Assembly: GCA_002168075.1 (NCBI GenBank)
Contig: NHCE01000010.1
Location: 62,001 to 126,000 of the forward strand
Source: Rhizobiales bacterium TMED25
Lineage (GTDB): Bacteria > Pseudomonadota > Alphaproteobacteria > Rhizobiales > TMED25
DNA: 64,000 nt
Direction of reading: 5' to 3'
Shown: positions 1 to 9,600 of the stretch, in pieces
Position numbering within the stretch: the first letter of the stretch is position 1
Layout of the letters: the number at the start of each line of letters is the position of its first letter
The notes under the pieces: generated by a model
Seen by the model: the letters and a program-made list of their open reading frames with translations, nothing else
Databases searched by the model: none
Told to the model about the DNA's origin: nothing
Made by a program: the position numbers and the translations under genes

Positions 1-563
1 CCGACTTCTGATGCTGCGCTAAATAATTTGGCTGTTTTATTATTTATAATTTTGAAATATTGTTCTTCAGATATATTTATATTATTAGAATAAACTAATT
101 GCATCACTTCGCCTTCGGCAATTATGGATGCAGCACTAGATAATACCTCTAATGATTCGAGTGATTTTGCATCTACCATCATTTTGAACGCTTCACCCAA
201 CAGATAATCACCAACCAAAACACTGGCTTCATTCCCCCATAACATTCTTGCACTAATTTTTCCTCTTCGCATACTACTATCATCAACAACATCATCGTGT
301 AGCAAAGTAGCTGTATGCATAAACTCGACACTTGCTGCTAAGGAAATATGATGATCATTTTTACACTCACATATCTGACTTGCTGATATTGTAAGCATTG
401 GGCGTAACCTTTTCCCTCCTGATGAAATTAGGTACTGAGATATTTTAGGTATTATTTCTGTATCAGACAGAGTTCTCTGAATTATTAAATCATTCACTCG
501 GCCCATATCTTTTGAAGTAATATTTATGAGTTTATCTATACTAGTTATTTTTTCAGGTATCAT
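1..563 (-). CDS. ispB: Polyprenyl diphosphate synthase (octaprenyl/decaprenyl type), 3' end cut by window edge
   Basis: Builds the long isoprenoid side chain of ubiquinone by adding isopentenyl diphosphate units to a prenyl diphosphate. I translated the minus strand from the ATG at 561-563; the frame stays open to base 1, giving the first 187 residues. The substrate-entry motif GGKRLRP lies at residues 49-55, and the first aspartate-rich Mg-binding motif DDVVD at 90-94, followed by MRRG. The second aspartate motif would lie beyond the edge. Family members are about 320-340 residues, so some 40% is missing. It is divergent from the TrmN6-like gene at 640 with 76 AT-rich bases between them, the usual alphaproteobacterial neighbourhood upstream of glyQS. 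Chain length cannot be read from this fragment; farnesyl synthase is less likely because the region is typical of the long-chain enzyme. Confidence 0.9.
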   Translation of the reverse strand, partial: MIPEKITSIDKLINITSKDMGRVNDLIIQRTLSDTEIIPKISQYLISSGGKRLRPMLTISASQICECKNDHHISLAASVEFMHTATLLHDDVVDDSSMRRGKISARMLWGNEASVLVGDYLLGEAFKMMVDAKSLESLEVLSSAASIIAEGEVMQLVYSNNINISEEQYFKIINNKTAKLFSAASEV

Positions 564-639
564 ATTTTTTGCTTTTATTATTTACATAATTTATAAATTG
601 TTTTTTTATATAAATAAACATATTTAATCTAATGATTTA

Positions 640-1437
640 ATGAAAAAAGAAAAAGAAAAAGTATATCAAACAACCCATGATAAGTTTCTAAATGGGTCTA
701 TTACGATTGAGCAATTATTAGATGGTGGAAGATCAGGATCTGATACTATTCTTCTTGCTGCATCCATTCCAGCTAATCCTGGTGAGGCAATATTAGAGAT
801 TGGGACAGGTAATGGAACTGGGACAATTGCATTAGCAAAGCAGATAGCAGATTTAAAAATAATTGCTATAGATATTGATCCAATAAATCTAAATATTGCA
901 AAACGGAATGTCATCTTAAATAAATTATCTAAAAATATTGAAATGCTTAACGAAGATATTACAAAAAAAAATTTATCTTTTTGTTTTAAAAATAAACTAA
1001 TTAAATCTTTTGATCATATATTTATGAACCCACCATATTATGATGCCAAGAAAATTATTTTACCCACTTCAGATCATAATAAAGTTGCGAAATCTTTTGA
1101 CTATAATTTAATGGATTCGTGGTTGGATATTTCACTAAGATTGATTAAACAAAAAGGTACAATAACAATCATCAATAAAGTATCTAATTTAGATATCATC
1201 ATAAGAAAGTTAACTAGATATGGGAGTCTAATCATACTTCCATTAGTTGCAAATAATAAAAAAGAAACAGATAGGATTATTATTAATTTCAAAATGGGTT
1301 CAAAATCTAATACTAGAATTCTAAATTCTATTATTCTTCATACTGATTTGGGTAAGTACTCTGATGATGTTGAAAATGTTCTGCGGGGAAGAGCTCGAAT
1401 TGATATTACTAAAACAAATTATTTTTATCAAATATAG
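640..1437 (+). CDS. TrmN6/YfiC-like tRNA (adenine-N6)-methyltransferase
   Basis: A class I SAM-dependent methyltransferase of the MTS/YfiC family, which in E. coli methylates A37 of tRNA-Val. The SAM-binding loop EIGTGNG is at residues 53-59, an acidic IDID strand end follows near 77-80, and the N6-adenine catalytic motif NPPYY is at 130-134. Length (265 residues) is normal. Its place between the divergent polyprenyl synthase and glyQ is a conserved alphaproteobacterial arrangement, which supports a housekeeping role. The YfiC motifs are clear; the exact tRNA target is inferred from the family. The start ATG at 640 has no strong Shine-Dalgarno sequence. Confidence 0.8.
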   Translation: MKKEKEKVYQTTHDKFLNGSITIEQLLDGGRSGSDTILLAASIPANPGEAILEIGTGNGTGTIALAKQIADLKIIAIDIDPINLNIAKRNVILNKLSKNIEMLNEDITKKNLSFCFKNKLIKSFDHIFMNPPYYDAKKIILPTSDHNKVAKSFDYNLMDSWLDISLRLIKQKGTITIINKVSNLDIIIRKLTRYGSLIILPLVANNKKETDRIIINFKMGSKSNTRILNSIILHTDLGKYSDDVENVLRGRARIDITKTNYFYQI

Positions 1438-1520
1438 GGAAATACTAAAAAAGTAGTATGGCATTGAGAATATTTCTTATATAGATAATATTAGTTTAAT
1501 TAACGGAAATAGCTACCGAT

Positions 1521-2414
1521 ATGGCTAAACAAATTTATAAAAAAAAAGAACCCACCAAATCATTTCAGGATCTTATACTTATGTTACAAGATTATTGGTC
1601 TGCGAAAGGATGTGTTATATTACAACCTTATGATATGGAAGTCGGTGCCGGGACATTTCATCCGGGAACAATACTTCGGGCTTTAGGGGAAGATGAATGG
1701 TTTGCTGCATACGTTCAGCCCTCAAGAAGACCTAGTGACGGGAGATTCGGTGAAAATCCAAATAGATTACAGCACTACTATCAATTTCAAGTAGTTTTAA
1801 AGCCATCACCTGAGAATATTCAAGATTTATATTTGGATAGTCTCGAATATATCGGCATCGATAAACAAAAGCATGATATTAGATTTGTTGAGGATGATTG
1901 GGAGAGTCCAACCCTTGGTGCTTGGGGTTTGGGATGGGAGGTTTGGTGTGATGGTATGGAAGTCTCACAGTTTACGTATTTTCAACAGGTTTGTGGTCAT
2001 GATTGTAGGCCAGTAACTGGTGAACTGACATATGGGCTCGAGAGGTTAGCGATGTATGTTCAAGGAATAGATAATGTTTATGATTTAAATTATAATGGTC
2101 TAGAAGGTCAAAAAAAAGTTACATATGGAGATATCTTTAGAAAAGCAGAAAAAGAGTTTTCTGAATATAATTTTAATTATGCAAATACTCAAATGATAAC
2201 TGAACAGTTTAGTAAGATTGAAGAAGAGTGTGTTTCTCTAGCCAATCAGCGACTCGCACTGCCTGCATATGATCAGTGCATAAAAGCATCTCATTTATTT
2301 AATTTACTAGATGCCAGGGGAGCAATATCCGTGACTGAGAGGCAATCATATATTCTAAGGGTAAGAGCACTTGCAAAACTATCAGCTGATGCATGGATTT
2401 CAACAAGAAGTTAA
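1521..2414 (+). CDS. glyQ: Glycine-tRNA ligase alpha subunit
   Basis: Catalytic alpha subunit of the bacterial alpha2beta2 glycyl-tRNA synthetase; it activates glycine with ATP and charges tRNA-Gly in the cytoplasm. The 297-residue product has the family's characteristic start ([13 protein letters not shown], then [19 protein letters not shown]) and the conserved blocks [12 protein letters not shown] and [19 protein letters not shown]. Length matches the family (about 290-310). glyS follows after 26 bases in the same direction, so the two subunits are probably made from one transcript. The 83 bases before the ATG hold a weak 6-bp inverted repeat near 1442-1459 but no clear promoter. Confidence 0.97.
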   Translation: MAKQIYKKKEPTKSFQDLILMLQDYWSAKGCVILQPYDMEVGAGTFHPGTILRALGEDEWFAAYVQPSRRPSDGRFGENPNRLQHYYQFQVVLKPSPENIQDLYLDSLEYIGIDKQKHDIRFVEDDWESPTLGAWGLGWEVWCDGMEVSQFTYFQQVCGHDCRPVTGELTYGLERLAMYVQGIDNVYDLNYNGLEGQKKVTYGDIFRKAEKEFSEYNFNYANTQMITEQFSKIEEECVSLANQRLALPAYDQCIKASHLFNLLDARGAISVTERQSYILRVRALAKLSADAWISTRS

Positions 2415-2440
2415 TTTGAGTACTAGGATTACATATAAAA

Positions 2441-4528
2441 ATGGCTAATTTCATTTTAGAACTTTTATCAGAAGAAATTCCATCAAGAATGCAAAAGCAG
2501 GCATCGATTTTTTTAGTAAAACAATTTGAAGAGAAAATTAATTTTTGTGGCGTTCAATATGAAGATTTAAAAGTATTTTTCTCTTCAAGAAGACTTTCAA
2601 TTATTATTTATAATATTGCTGTCCAAAGTAATGAGGTTAACTCTGTAATATTGGGTCCTAGAGTTGACTCACCTGAAAAAGCCATTTCAGGTTTTTTAAA
2701 ATCTAATAACATTAGAAGCTTAGATATGTGTAATGTTATTCCAGATAAGAAGGGTGATAGGTATCAATTTATAAGTAAGATACCTCCCAAGTTAACTAAT
2801 GAAATATTATCTGAAATAGTTATAGAGATTGTGTCCAAGTTTTCGTGGCCAAAATCAATGAGATGGGGAGATGGTAATTTAAAGTGGGTTAGACCAATCA
2901 GAAATATTCTCGCAATAATGATAGATGGAATAAAGATTGATACATTGGATATAAAGATTGGCGACATTGCTGCCCAAAACTTTACTTATGGGCATAGATT
3001 TATGAAAAATGATAAAATTTTTATTAAAAATATATCGAATTATTTCTCAGACTTGGAGGATAATTTTGTAATTCTTGAAGACTCCAAAAGAAAAGATTTG
3101 ATAGTATCCCAAATAAATCAAATTGAAAAAAAATATAATATTAAGGTGATTGAGGATGCATCACTATTAGACGAAGTTTCAGGCCTAGTTGAGTGGCCGG
3201 TAGTTTTATTAGCAGACTTTAACCAAGAGTTTCTCTCATTACCACCGGAGGTTTTGCAAACTTCAATGAGAAGCCATCAGAAGTATTTCTCAGTATTAGA
3301 TGGTAAGTCAAATAAAATAACAAATAAATTTATACTTATTGCAAATATATATTCTAAAGATCAAGGTGCTTCTATAATATTAGGGAATCAGCGAGTCTTA
3401 TCTGCGAGATTACACGATGCTAAATTTTTTTGGGAGAAAGATCTATCTCACCCACTTGCAGATAATTATCACCTTTTAAAAAGAGTTACATACCACCAAA
3501 AACTCGGAAGCTTGTTTGAGAAAGTGGAGAGGATTGAAGAAATTGCAAAAGATATAGCTAGTTATTTAGAAATTGATAAAATTAAACTTCCAATCGCTGC
3601 TAAATTAATAAAAAATGATTTGTTATCTGAAATGGTTGTTGAGTTTCCTGAGCTACAAGGGGTAATGGGTCATTATTATGCAGTTCAACAAGGTTATGAA
3701 TTAGATATATGTAACTCGATCAAAGATCATTATTTACCAAATTCGCCCAAAGACCCAACTCCGGATGAGCCGATATCCTATATTCTCTCAATTGCTGATA
3801 AACTTGATAGTCTTATCTGCTTCTGGTCCATAGGAGAAAAACCAACTGGTTCAAAAGATCCTTTTGCATTAAGAAGGGCTGGAAATGGAATAGTAAGAAA
3901 TATTATTGAGAATGAATTAGATATAGAGCTTGATAATCTAATACACAATATATTTAAGAAATCTAATATTTGTCAAAGTAAAGATAAGGAAATAATATCG
4001 AGTGACTTAATAAGTTTTTTCAATGATCGGATGAAGAGTTATCTGCAATACAAGGGAATGGATATTAATCTCTATGAGTCAATAATGAAACTTGAGGAGT
4101 CTTGCAATCTTTCATTAATTTACCGTAAATTGGTACTTTTAGATCATTTTAGAAAGGATAAAAATGGAGAAATTTTCTTAAAATCTATAAAAAGAGTGAA
4201 TAATATCTTAGAGCCAATAGATAATAAAATTAAGCTAGATAGAGATCATATAAAAATATCCGAAGATTTATTAACAAAAAAAGTTGAAAAAAATTTATAT
4301 AAATTGATATTGGAACTTAGAAAACAAGTAATTGATAAAAATAATATCAAACAGTTGGAAGAATACCTATACATGAATTGTAAATTATCAAATCTCATAA
4401 ATGATTTCTTTGATAACATTATTGTGAACGATGAAAATAATGATTTAAAAAACAATAGAATGCATTTACTGTATGCAATAATAAATCTTACAAGTGATTT
4501 ATTTGACATAAAATCAATTGAGATATAG
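2441..4528 (+). CDS. glyS: Glycine-tRNA ligase beta subunit
   Basis: Beta subunit of the heterotetrameric glycyl-tRNA synthetase; it supplies tRNA recognition and the anticodon-binding domain. The 695-residue length is standard. Recognisable blocks are the N-terminal LLSEEIPSRMQ, the central YLPNSPKDPTPDEP and the KPTGSKDPFALRRAGNGIVR segment of the HD-like core, followed by a lysine- and asparagine-rich C-terminal DALR-like region typical of this AT-rich genome. It follows glyQ by 26 bases and ppdK begins 20 bases after its stop, so glyQ-glyS-ppdK look like one operon, as in many alphaproteobacteria. Confidence 0.97.
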   Translation: MANFILELLSEEIPSRMQKQASIFLVKQFEEKINFCGVQYEDLKVFFSSRRLSIIIYNIAVQSNEVNSVILGPRVDSPEKAISGFLKSNNIRSLDMCNVIPDKKGDRYQFISKIPPKLTNEILSEIVIEIVSKFSWPKSMRWGDGNLKWVRPIRNILAIMIDGIKIDTLDIKIGDIAAQNFTYGHRFMKNDKIFIKNISNYFSDLEDNFVILEDSKRKDLIVSQINQIEKKYNIKVIEDASLLDEVSGLVEWPVVLLADFNQEFLSLPPEVLQTSMRSHQKYFSVLDGKSNKITNKFILIANIYSKDQGASIILGNQRVLSARLHDAKFFWEKDLSHPLADNYHLLKRVTYHQKLGSLFEKVERIEEIAKDIASYLEIDKIKLPIAAKLIKNDLLSEMVVEFPELQGVMGHYYAVQQGYELDICNSIKDHYLPNSPKDPTPDEPISYILSIADKLDSLICFWSIGEKPTGSKDPFALRRAGNGIVRNIIENELDIELDNLIHNIFKKSNICQSKDKEIISSDLISFFNDRMKSYLQYKGMDINLYESIMKLEESCNLSLIYRKLVLLDHFRKDKNGEIFLKSIKRVNNILEPIDNKIKLDRDHIKISEDLLTKKVEKNLYKLILELRKQVIDKNNIKQLEEYLYMNCKLSNLINDFFDNIIVNDENNDLKNNRMHLLYAIINLTSDLFDIKSIEI

Positions 4529-4548
4529 AGAATTATCTAGGATTTAAT

Positions 4549-7212
4549 ATGAACAAATGGGTTTACATTTTTAGCAAAGAGCAAACTGATGGGGAAGCAA
4601 AGATGCTAGACCTATTAGGTGGGAAGGGAGCTAATTTGGCAGAAATGTCAAAATTAGGATTACCAGTACCACCAGGTTTTACTATTACAACAGATGTATG
4701 TAATCAGTTTTACAAAAATGATAAAAAATTCCCAGAAGATCTCTATGATCAGGTTTCAAGAGCTATCAATCAAATTGAAGAATTAGTTAAAAATCAGTTT
4801 GGTTCAAATCAGAATCCATTACTTGTATCTGTAAGATCAGGAGCAAGGTCTTCCATGCCTGGGATGTTAGATACTGTTTTAAATTTAGGTTTGAACGATA
4901 GTACTGTTGTTGGATTAGCTAAAAAATCAGGAGATGATCGTTTTGCATTCGACTCATATAGAAGATTTATACAGATGTATTCTGACGTAGTATTAAATAT
5001 AGAACATCATTATTTTGAGGATATACTTGAAGACTACAAATTAGAAAATGATTATATTTTAGATACAGATCTCATGGGTAATGATTGGAAAAATATTGTT
5101 GATTTATATAAGAAAGAGGTTTCAAACATTACAGGGAATGAATTCCCTCAAGATGTAAATGAGCAATTATGGGGTTCAATCTCAGCTGTTTTCCTATCTT
5201 GGCAGAATAATAGAGCTGTCACTTACAGAAGGCTTAATGATATTCCAGACCATTGGGGAACAGCTGTGAATATACAAGCTATGGTTTTTGGAAATCTTGA
5301 CGATAATAGCGCTACAGGAGTTGCGTTTACAAGAAATCCATCTAATGGTGATAGAAGATTCTACGGCGAATTCCTTGTAAATGCTCAAGGGGAAGATGTC
5401 GTTGCAGGTATAAGAACTCCTCAAAATATAACAGAAGAGGCAAGATTAGATGCTAATTCTGATGATATTTCTCTTGAGAAGTTAATGCCAAAAATATATG
5501 AAAATCTCATTGATTTAGCGAATAAATTAGAATCTCATTATCTTGATATGCAAGATATAGAATTTACTATTCAACAAGGAAAATTGTGGATACTACAAAC
5601 ACGGTCAGGTAAACGGACATCACATGCTGCAATAAAAATAGCTGTTGATATGCACGAAGAGGGTTATATTACAAAGCAAGTTGCAATATCACGTATTAAT
5701 CCTGCTAGCTTAGACCAGCTATTGCATCCAACAATTGATCAAGAAACAGAAATTGAAATTATAGCAAAAGGCTTGCCGGCATCACCGGGTGCTGCTTCTG
5801 GAAAAATTGTGTTTAGTGCGGACGATGCCGAGAAAGCGTCAAATGAAGGGGAAAAAGTTATATTAACTAGAATTGAAACAAGCCCTGAAGATATTCATGG
5901 AATGCATGCTGCTCAGGGTATTCTTACAACCCGAGGTGGGATGACAAGTCATGCAGCAGTTGTAGCAAGGGGAATGGGAAGACCCTGTATTTCTGGAGCT
6001 GGTTCTCTAAGAATTGATTATGATTCAGGGTCCGTTTTTGTCAATGATAAGGTATATAAAGCCGGGGATATTATTACAATTGATGGTACTTCAGGTAATA
6101 TAATTAGTGGGAATGTAAAGATGAAAGAACCGGATTTATCTGGTGACTTTCAGAAAGTGATGAAATGGGCAGATCAAATAAGAAAATTAAAGATCAGAGC
6201 TAATGCTGAAACCAAATTAGATGCTACGGTAGCAAAGAATTTTGGTGCTGAAGGTATTGGTCTATGCCGTACAGAGCATATGTTTTTTGAAGAAGGAAGG
6301 ATTAACTCAGTAAGAGAAATGATCCTTGCAAAAGATGAAGAAGCAAGAAGATTTGCCTTATTAAAATTACTTCCGATGCAAAAGAATGATTTTGTTGACT
6401 TATTCAAAGTTATGGGAGACCTTCCAGTAACAATAAGGTTATTAGACCCTCCATTACATGAGTTCCTGCCACATGCTGAGGAAGACTTTGCAGAGGTTGC
6501 CGGCTCCCTAAATATTAAAGTTGATGATTTAAAGCAGCGGGTATCAGAATTAATTGAGTCTAACCCAATGCTTGGTCATAGGGGTTGTAGACTTGGAATC
6601 ACTTATCCAGAAATACCGGAAATGCAGGCAAGGGCAATCTTTGAAGCAAGTGTTCAGATGAAACAAGAATTTAATCAAATTGTTACACCAGAGATAATGG
6701 TACCATTAATAACTTCAAAATCTGAGCTTCAGATAATTAAAGATGTAATTGATCTCGTAGCAATCGAAATTTCAAAGAAGTCAGGAATAAAATTAAATTA
6801 TACAGTTGGAACTATGATTGAGTTGCCGAGAGCCGCACTCAGATCAGCTGAAATTGCAGAAATCGCAGATTTTTTCTCCTTTGGAACTAATGATTTAACC
6901 CAAACTACATTTGGTATAAGTCGAGATGATGCATCAAAATTCTTACAAGAATACGTAGATAAGAATATACTTGAAAAAGACCCATTTGTTTCAATAGATG
7001 TGGAGGGCGTAGGAGAGTTAATCGAAATATCAGCAACAAGAGGAAGATCTATAAATAGAAAAATTAAACTGGGTATCTGCGGTGAGCATGGTGGAGATCC
7101 GAATTCAATTGATTTTTGCGCTAGCAAAAATTTAGACTATGTTTCCTGCTCTCCATATCGTGTTCCAATAGCTCGCTTGGCGGCAGCCCAAGCTGAGATC
7201 AAAAAGAAATAA
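4549..7212 (+). CDS. ppdK: Pyruvate, phosphate dikinase
   Basis: Interconverts pyruvate + ATP + Pi and PEP + AMP + PPi, giving a reversible, energy-sparing link between pyruvate and PEP. The 887-residue protein has all three domains: an N-terminal ATP-grasp region starting with GGKGANLAEM, a central swivelling phosphohistidine domain with GGMTSHAAVVARGMG (phosphorylated His468), and a C-terminal PEP/pyruvate barrel with the catalytic Cys844 in GICGEHGGDP. Length and motifs are those of PPDK rather than PEP synthase. It follows glyS by 20 bases and faces nadC tail to tail with only 10 bases between; no terminator hairpin is visible there. Confidence 0.97.
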   Translation: MNKWVYIFSKEQTDGEAKMLDLLGGKGANLAEMSKLGLPVPPGFTITTDVCNQFYKNDKKFPEDLYDQVSRAINQIEELVKNQFGSNQNPLLVSVRSGARSSMPGMLDTVLNLGLNDSTVVGLAKKSGDDRFAFDSYRRFIQMYSDVVLNIEHHYFEDILEDYKLENDYILDTDLMGNDWKNIVDLYKKEVSNITGNEFPQDVNEQLWGSISAVFLSWQNNRAVTYRRLNDIPDHWGTAVNIQAMVFGNLDDNSATGVAFTRNPSNGDRRFYGEFLVNAQGEDVVAGIRTPQNITEEARLDANSDDISLEKLMPKIYENLIDLANKLESHYLDMQDIEFTIQQGKLWILQTRSGKRTSHAAIKIAVDMHEEGYITKQVAISRINPASLDQLLHPTIDQETEIEIIAKGLPASPGAASGKIVFSADDAEKASNEGEKVILTRIETSPEDIHGMHAAQGILTTRGGMTSHAAVVARGMGRPCISGAGSLRIDYDSGSVFVNDKVYKAGDIITIDGTSGNIISGNVKMKEPDLSGDFQKVMKWADQIRKLKIRANAETKLDATVAKNFGAEGIGLCRTEHMFFEEGRINSVREMILAKDEEARRFALLKLLPMQKNDFVDLFKVMGDLPVTIRLLDPPLHEFLPHAEEDFAEVAGSLNIKVDDLKQRVSELIESNPMLGHRGCRLGITYPEIPEMQARAIFEASVQMKQEFNQIVTPEIMVPLITSKSELQIIKDVIDLVAIEISKKSGIKLNYTVGTMIELPRAALRSAEIAEIADFFSFGTNDLTQTTFGISRDDASKFLQEYVDKNILEKDPFVSIDVEGVGELIEISATRGRSINRKIKLGICGEHGGDPNSIDFCASKNLDYVSCSPYRVPIARLAAAQAEIKKK

Positions 7213-7222
7213 ATTCAAATTA

Positions 7223-8074
7223 CTATTCAATATGCATACTTACATCGAGGGAATCGGAAGAGTGTGTCAGTCTCCCGATTGATATATATTCAATACCTGT
7301 TTCTGCAATAGCTTTTATATTTTTTAAATTGATACCACCTGATGCTTCGATTATTGAATTATTTTTATTATACTTCATACACTCTTTTATTTGATCAGCA
7401 CTCATGTTATCTAGAAGAATATATTTAACTCCAAGTTCCTGACACTCTCTGAACTGCTCAATTGTATCTACTTCAACTTCTATATTAGATAAGTGCGGGA
7501 TATTCTTTTCAGTACCTTGAATAGCATTTAATATTCCATTAGCAACTTTTATGTGGTTATCTTTTATTAGAATACCATAATCAAGACCAAAACGGTGGTT
7601 AAAACCACCACCACATTGAACAGCATATTTTTCTATAACCCTTAATCCAGGGGTTGTTTTTCTCGTAGATAAAATTTTTGCTTTGGTATGGGATATTAAT
7701 TTAGTAAAATTTCTTGTCTGTGATGCAATCCCTGACATGTGGCCTAAAAAGTTTAGTGCAGTTCTTTCAGCAGAGAGAATTGATAAAGCGCTACCTGTAA
7801 CTGATGCAATTACCGAGTTAATTTTCAGTGAGTCACCATCATCTAGCTTTGGAGCAAAATTTATTTTTTCATCAATTTTATTAAAAGTCATTTTGGCACA
7901 ATTAAGTCCTGACAGAACACCTTCTTTATTTGAGGTTATTATGGCCGTAATTTCGTTAGTGTTATTTTCTAATGATTGGCTTGTCAGATCACCAAAAGAT
8001 CCTAAATCTTCTTGAATGGCGTTATTAACTATATTACTTAGTGTATAAGATGGAATTTCAAGATGATCATTCAT
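7223..8074 (-). CDS. nadC: Nicotinate-nucleotide pyrophosphorylase (quinolinate phosphoribosyltransferase)
   Basis: Last of the three de novo NAD enzymes here: quinolinate + PRPP gives nicotinate mononucleotide + CO2 + PPi. The 283-residue protein shows the family blocks RTALNFLGHMSGIAS, the STRKTTPGLR phosphoribosyl-binding motif, CGGGFNHRFGL and DNHI, and the C-terminal IEASGGINLKNI barrel strand. Length is normal. Its start overlaps the end of nadB by 4 bases (8071-8074, ATGA), a sign of coupled translation in a nadA-nadB-nadC operon read from the minus strand. Confidence 0.97.
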   Translation of the reverse strand: MNDHLEIPSYTLSNIVNNAIQEDLGSFGDLTSQSLENNTNEITAIITSNKEGVLSGLNCAKMTFNKIDEKINFAPKLDDGDSLKINSVIASVTGSALSILSAERTALNFLGHMSGIASQTRNFTKLISHTKAKILSTRKTTPGLRVIEKYAVQCGGGFNHRFGLDYGILIKDNHIKVANGILNAIQGTEKNIPHLSNIEVEVDTIEQFRECQELGVKYILLDNMSADQIKECMKYNKNNSIIEASGGINLKNIKAIAETGIEYISIGRLTHSSDSLDVSMHIE

Positions 8075-9588
8075 AGTTCTAATTCTTCAAATTTTATTCG
8101 ACTTCTTTTAGTTAATTTATCGTTCTTATTTGGATAATCAATTCTATAATGACTTCCTCTATGTTCAGTCCTATTTATTGCAGATTTGATAATTAGTAAG
8201 GCTGTTATAAGAGTATTATTTTTATATCCATCTCTATTATATTTTAAATAAATTTCTTTTACTAGTCTGTATGCTTCTTCTAAGCCTTTTTGTTCTCTTT
8301 CAACTCCAACATATTTTGTCATTATATCTCTAAGTTTATTTAAATCGGATAAATCTAATTTTTTAACACTCGGAGGAGTATAATTATTATTGACTATTTC
8401 AGAATTAATTGAATCAGCTTTAATATGACATGATATTATGTCAGCAAATACGATAGCTTCGAGAAGTGAGTTTGATGCTAATCTATTAGCACCATGTATT
8501 CCACTACAAGCATTTTCGCCACAAACATATAACCCTTCAACACTACTCTTACCATATTCATCGCATGAGATGCCACCCATATGATAATGTGCGGCAGGTG
8601 AGATTGGAATTGGATCAGTAACTGGATTGATGTTATTCTTGATACATAAATCATATACTGTTGGAAAGTCATCTTTCATTTTACTTCCAAGATTTCCTCG
8701 ACAATCTAGGTAAACCTTGTTTCCATTCTTCTGCTCATTAAATATTGCTCTCGAAACAATATCACGAGGCGCAAGTTCGCCAGCTTCATGATACTTAAAA
8801 GTAAATCTATCATCATTATTGTTTATGATTTTTGCTCCCTCACCACGAAGTGCCTCGGTAGCAAGTGGAGCTGGATCAAGGCCAATATCAAAAGCAGTTG
8901 GATGGAATTGAACAAATTCCATATCAGACAATACCGCTCCGCATCTTGCAGCCATTCCCACTCCATCCCCTAGAGCTTCTTGTGAATTTGTTGTTACTTT
9001 AAATAATTGTCCGACACCTCCTGTAGCAAGCACAATACAGCTTGTCTCAAGAAACTTTTGGTTATTATCATTTTGAATAGTTACTCCAAAAATTTTATTA
9101 TTACTTTGATGGAGCTCAATAGCGTTATATCCTTCAATTACATTTATATGTTTGGATTTTTTAACAACTGACGTCAGCGTTTCCATGATTTCTTTACCAG
9201 TCATATCACCTCTGACCGACACTATTCTGTTATGTTGATGAGCAGCTTCTTTTCTAAGAATTAATTCATTTTGATCATTTTTATCAAAAGTTACGCCAAG
9301 AGTTATTAAGTCTCTTACTCTATCTGGACCATTCTTTATGACTAATTCTGCAATTTTCTCATCAACGATGCCACCTCCTACTGTTATTGTATCTTTGAGA
9401 TGTGAAATAGTAGAGTCATCTTTTCCCATTGCAGCAGCTATTCCTGCCTGGGCCCATTGACTTGATGTCCCCGATCCTAAACTTTTTGAGGTTATCAATT
9501 CTACATGAAGTGGTGCCAATTTAATCGCTGTAAATAAACCAGCAAGCCCAGCGCCAATTATAACAATTTTATTATCAGGATTTTTCAA
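8071..9588 (-). CDS. nadB: L-aspartate oxidase
   Basis: FAD enzyme that oxidises L-aspartate to iminoaspartate, the first step of bacterial de novo NAD synthesis. The N-terminal dinucleotide-binding motif GAGLAGLF begins near residue 12. The succinate dehydrogenase/fumarate reductase-type core follows: SSQWAQAGIAAAMG, the conserved FVQFHPTAF block, AAHYHMGGISCDEYG, and GANRLASNSLLEA near the active site. The 505-residue length fits. nadC overlaps its end by 4 bases, and nadA lies 12 bases upstream. Product iminoaspartate is unstable and is passed to NadA, which the operon structure suits. Confidence 0.97.
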   Translation of the reverse strand: MKNPDNKIVIIGAGLAGLFTAIKLAPLHVELITSKSLGSGTSSQWAQAGIAAAMGKDDSTISHLKDTITVGGGIVDEKIAELVIKNGPDRVRDLITLGVTFDKNDQNELILRKEAAHQHNRIVSVRGDMTGKEIMETLTSVVKKSKHINVIEGYNAIELHQSNNKIFGVTIQNDNNQKFLETSCIVLATGGVGQLFKVTTNSQEALGDGVGMAARCGAVLSDMEFVQFHPTAFDIGLDPAPLATEALRGEGAKIINNNDDRFTFKYHEAGELAPRDIVSRAIFNEQKNGNKVYLDCRGNLGSKMKDDFPTVYDLCIKNNINPVTDPIPISPAAHYHMGGISCDEYGKSSVEGLYVCGENACSGIHGANRLASNSLLEAIVFADIISCHIKADSINSEIVNNNYTPPSVKKLDLSDLNKLRDIMTKYVGVEREQKGLEEAYRLVKEIYLKYNRDGYKNNTLITALLIIKSAINRTEHRGSHYRIDYPNKNDKLTKRSRIKFEELEL

Positions 9589-9600
9589 AATAAATATACC

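Noticed and set aside
1438-1520. Inverted repeat ATACTA...TAGTAT as a terminator
   Set aside because: The stem is only six A-T-rich pairs and no T-run follows, so it does not support a terminator call.
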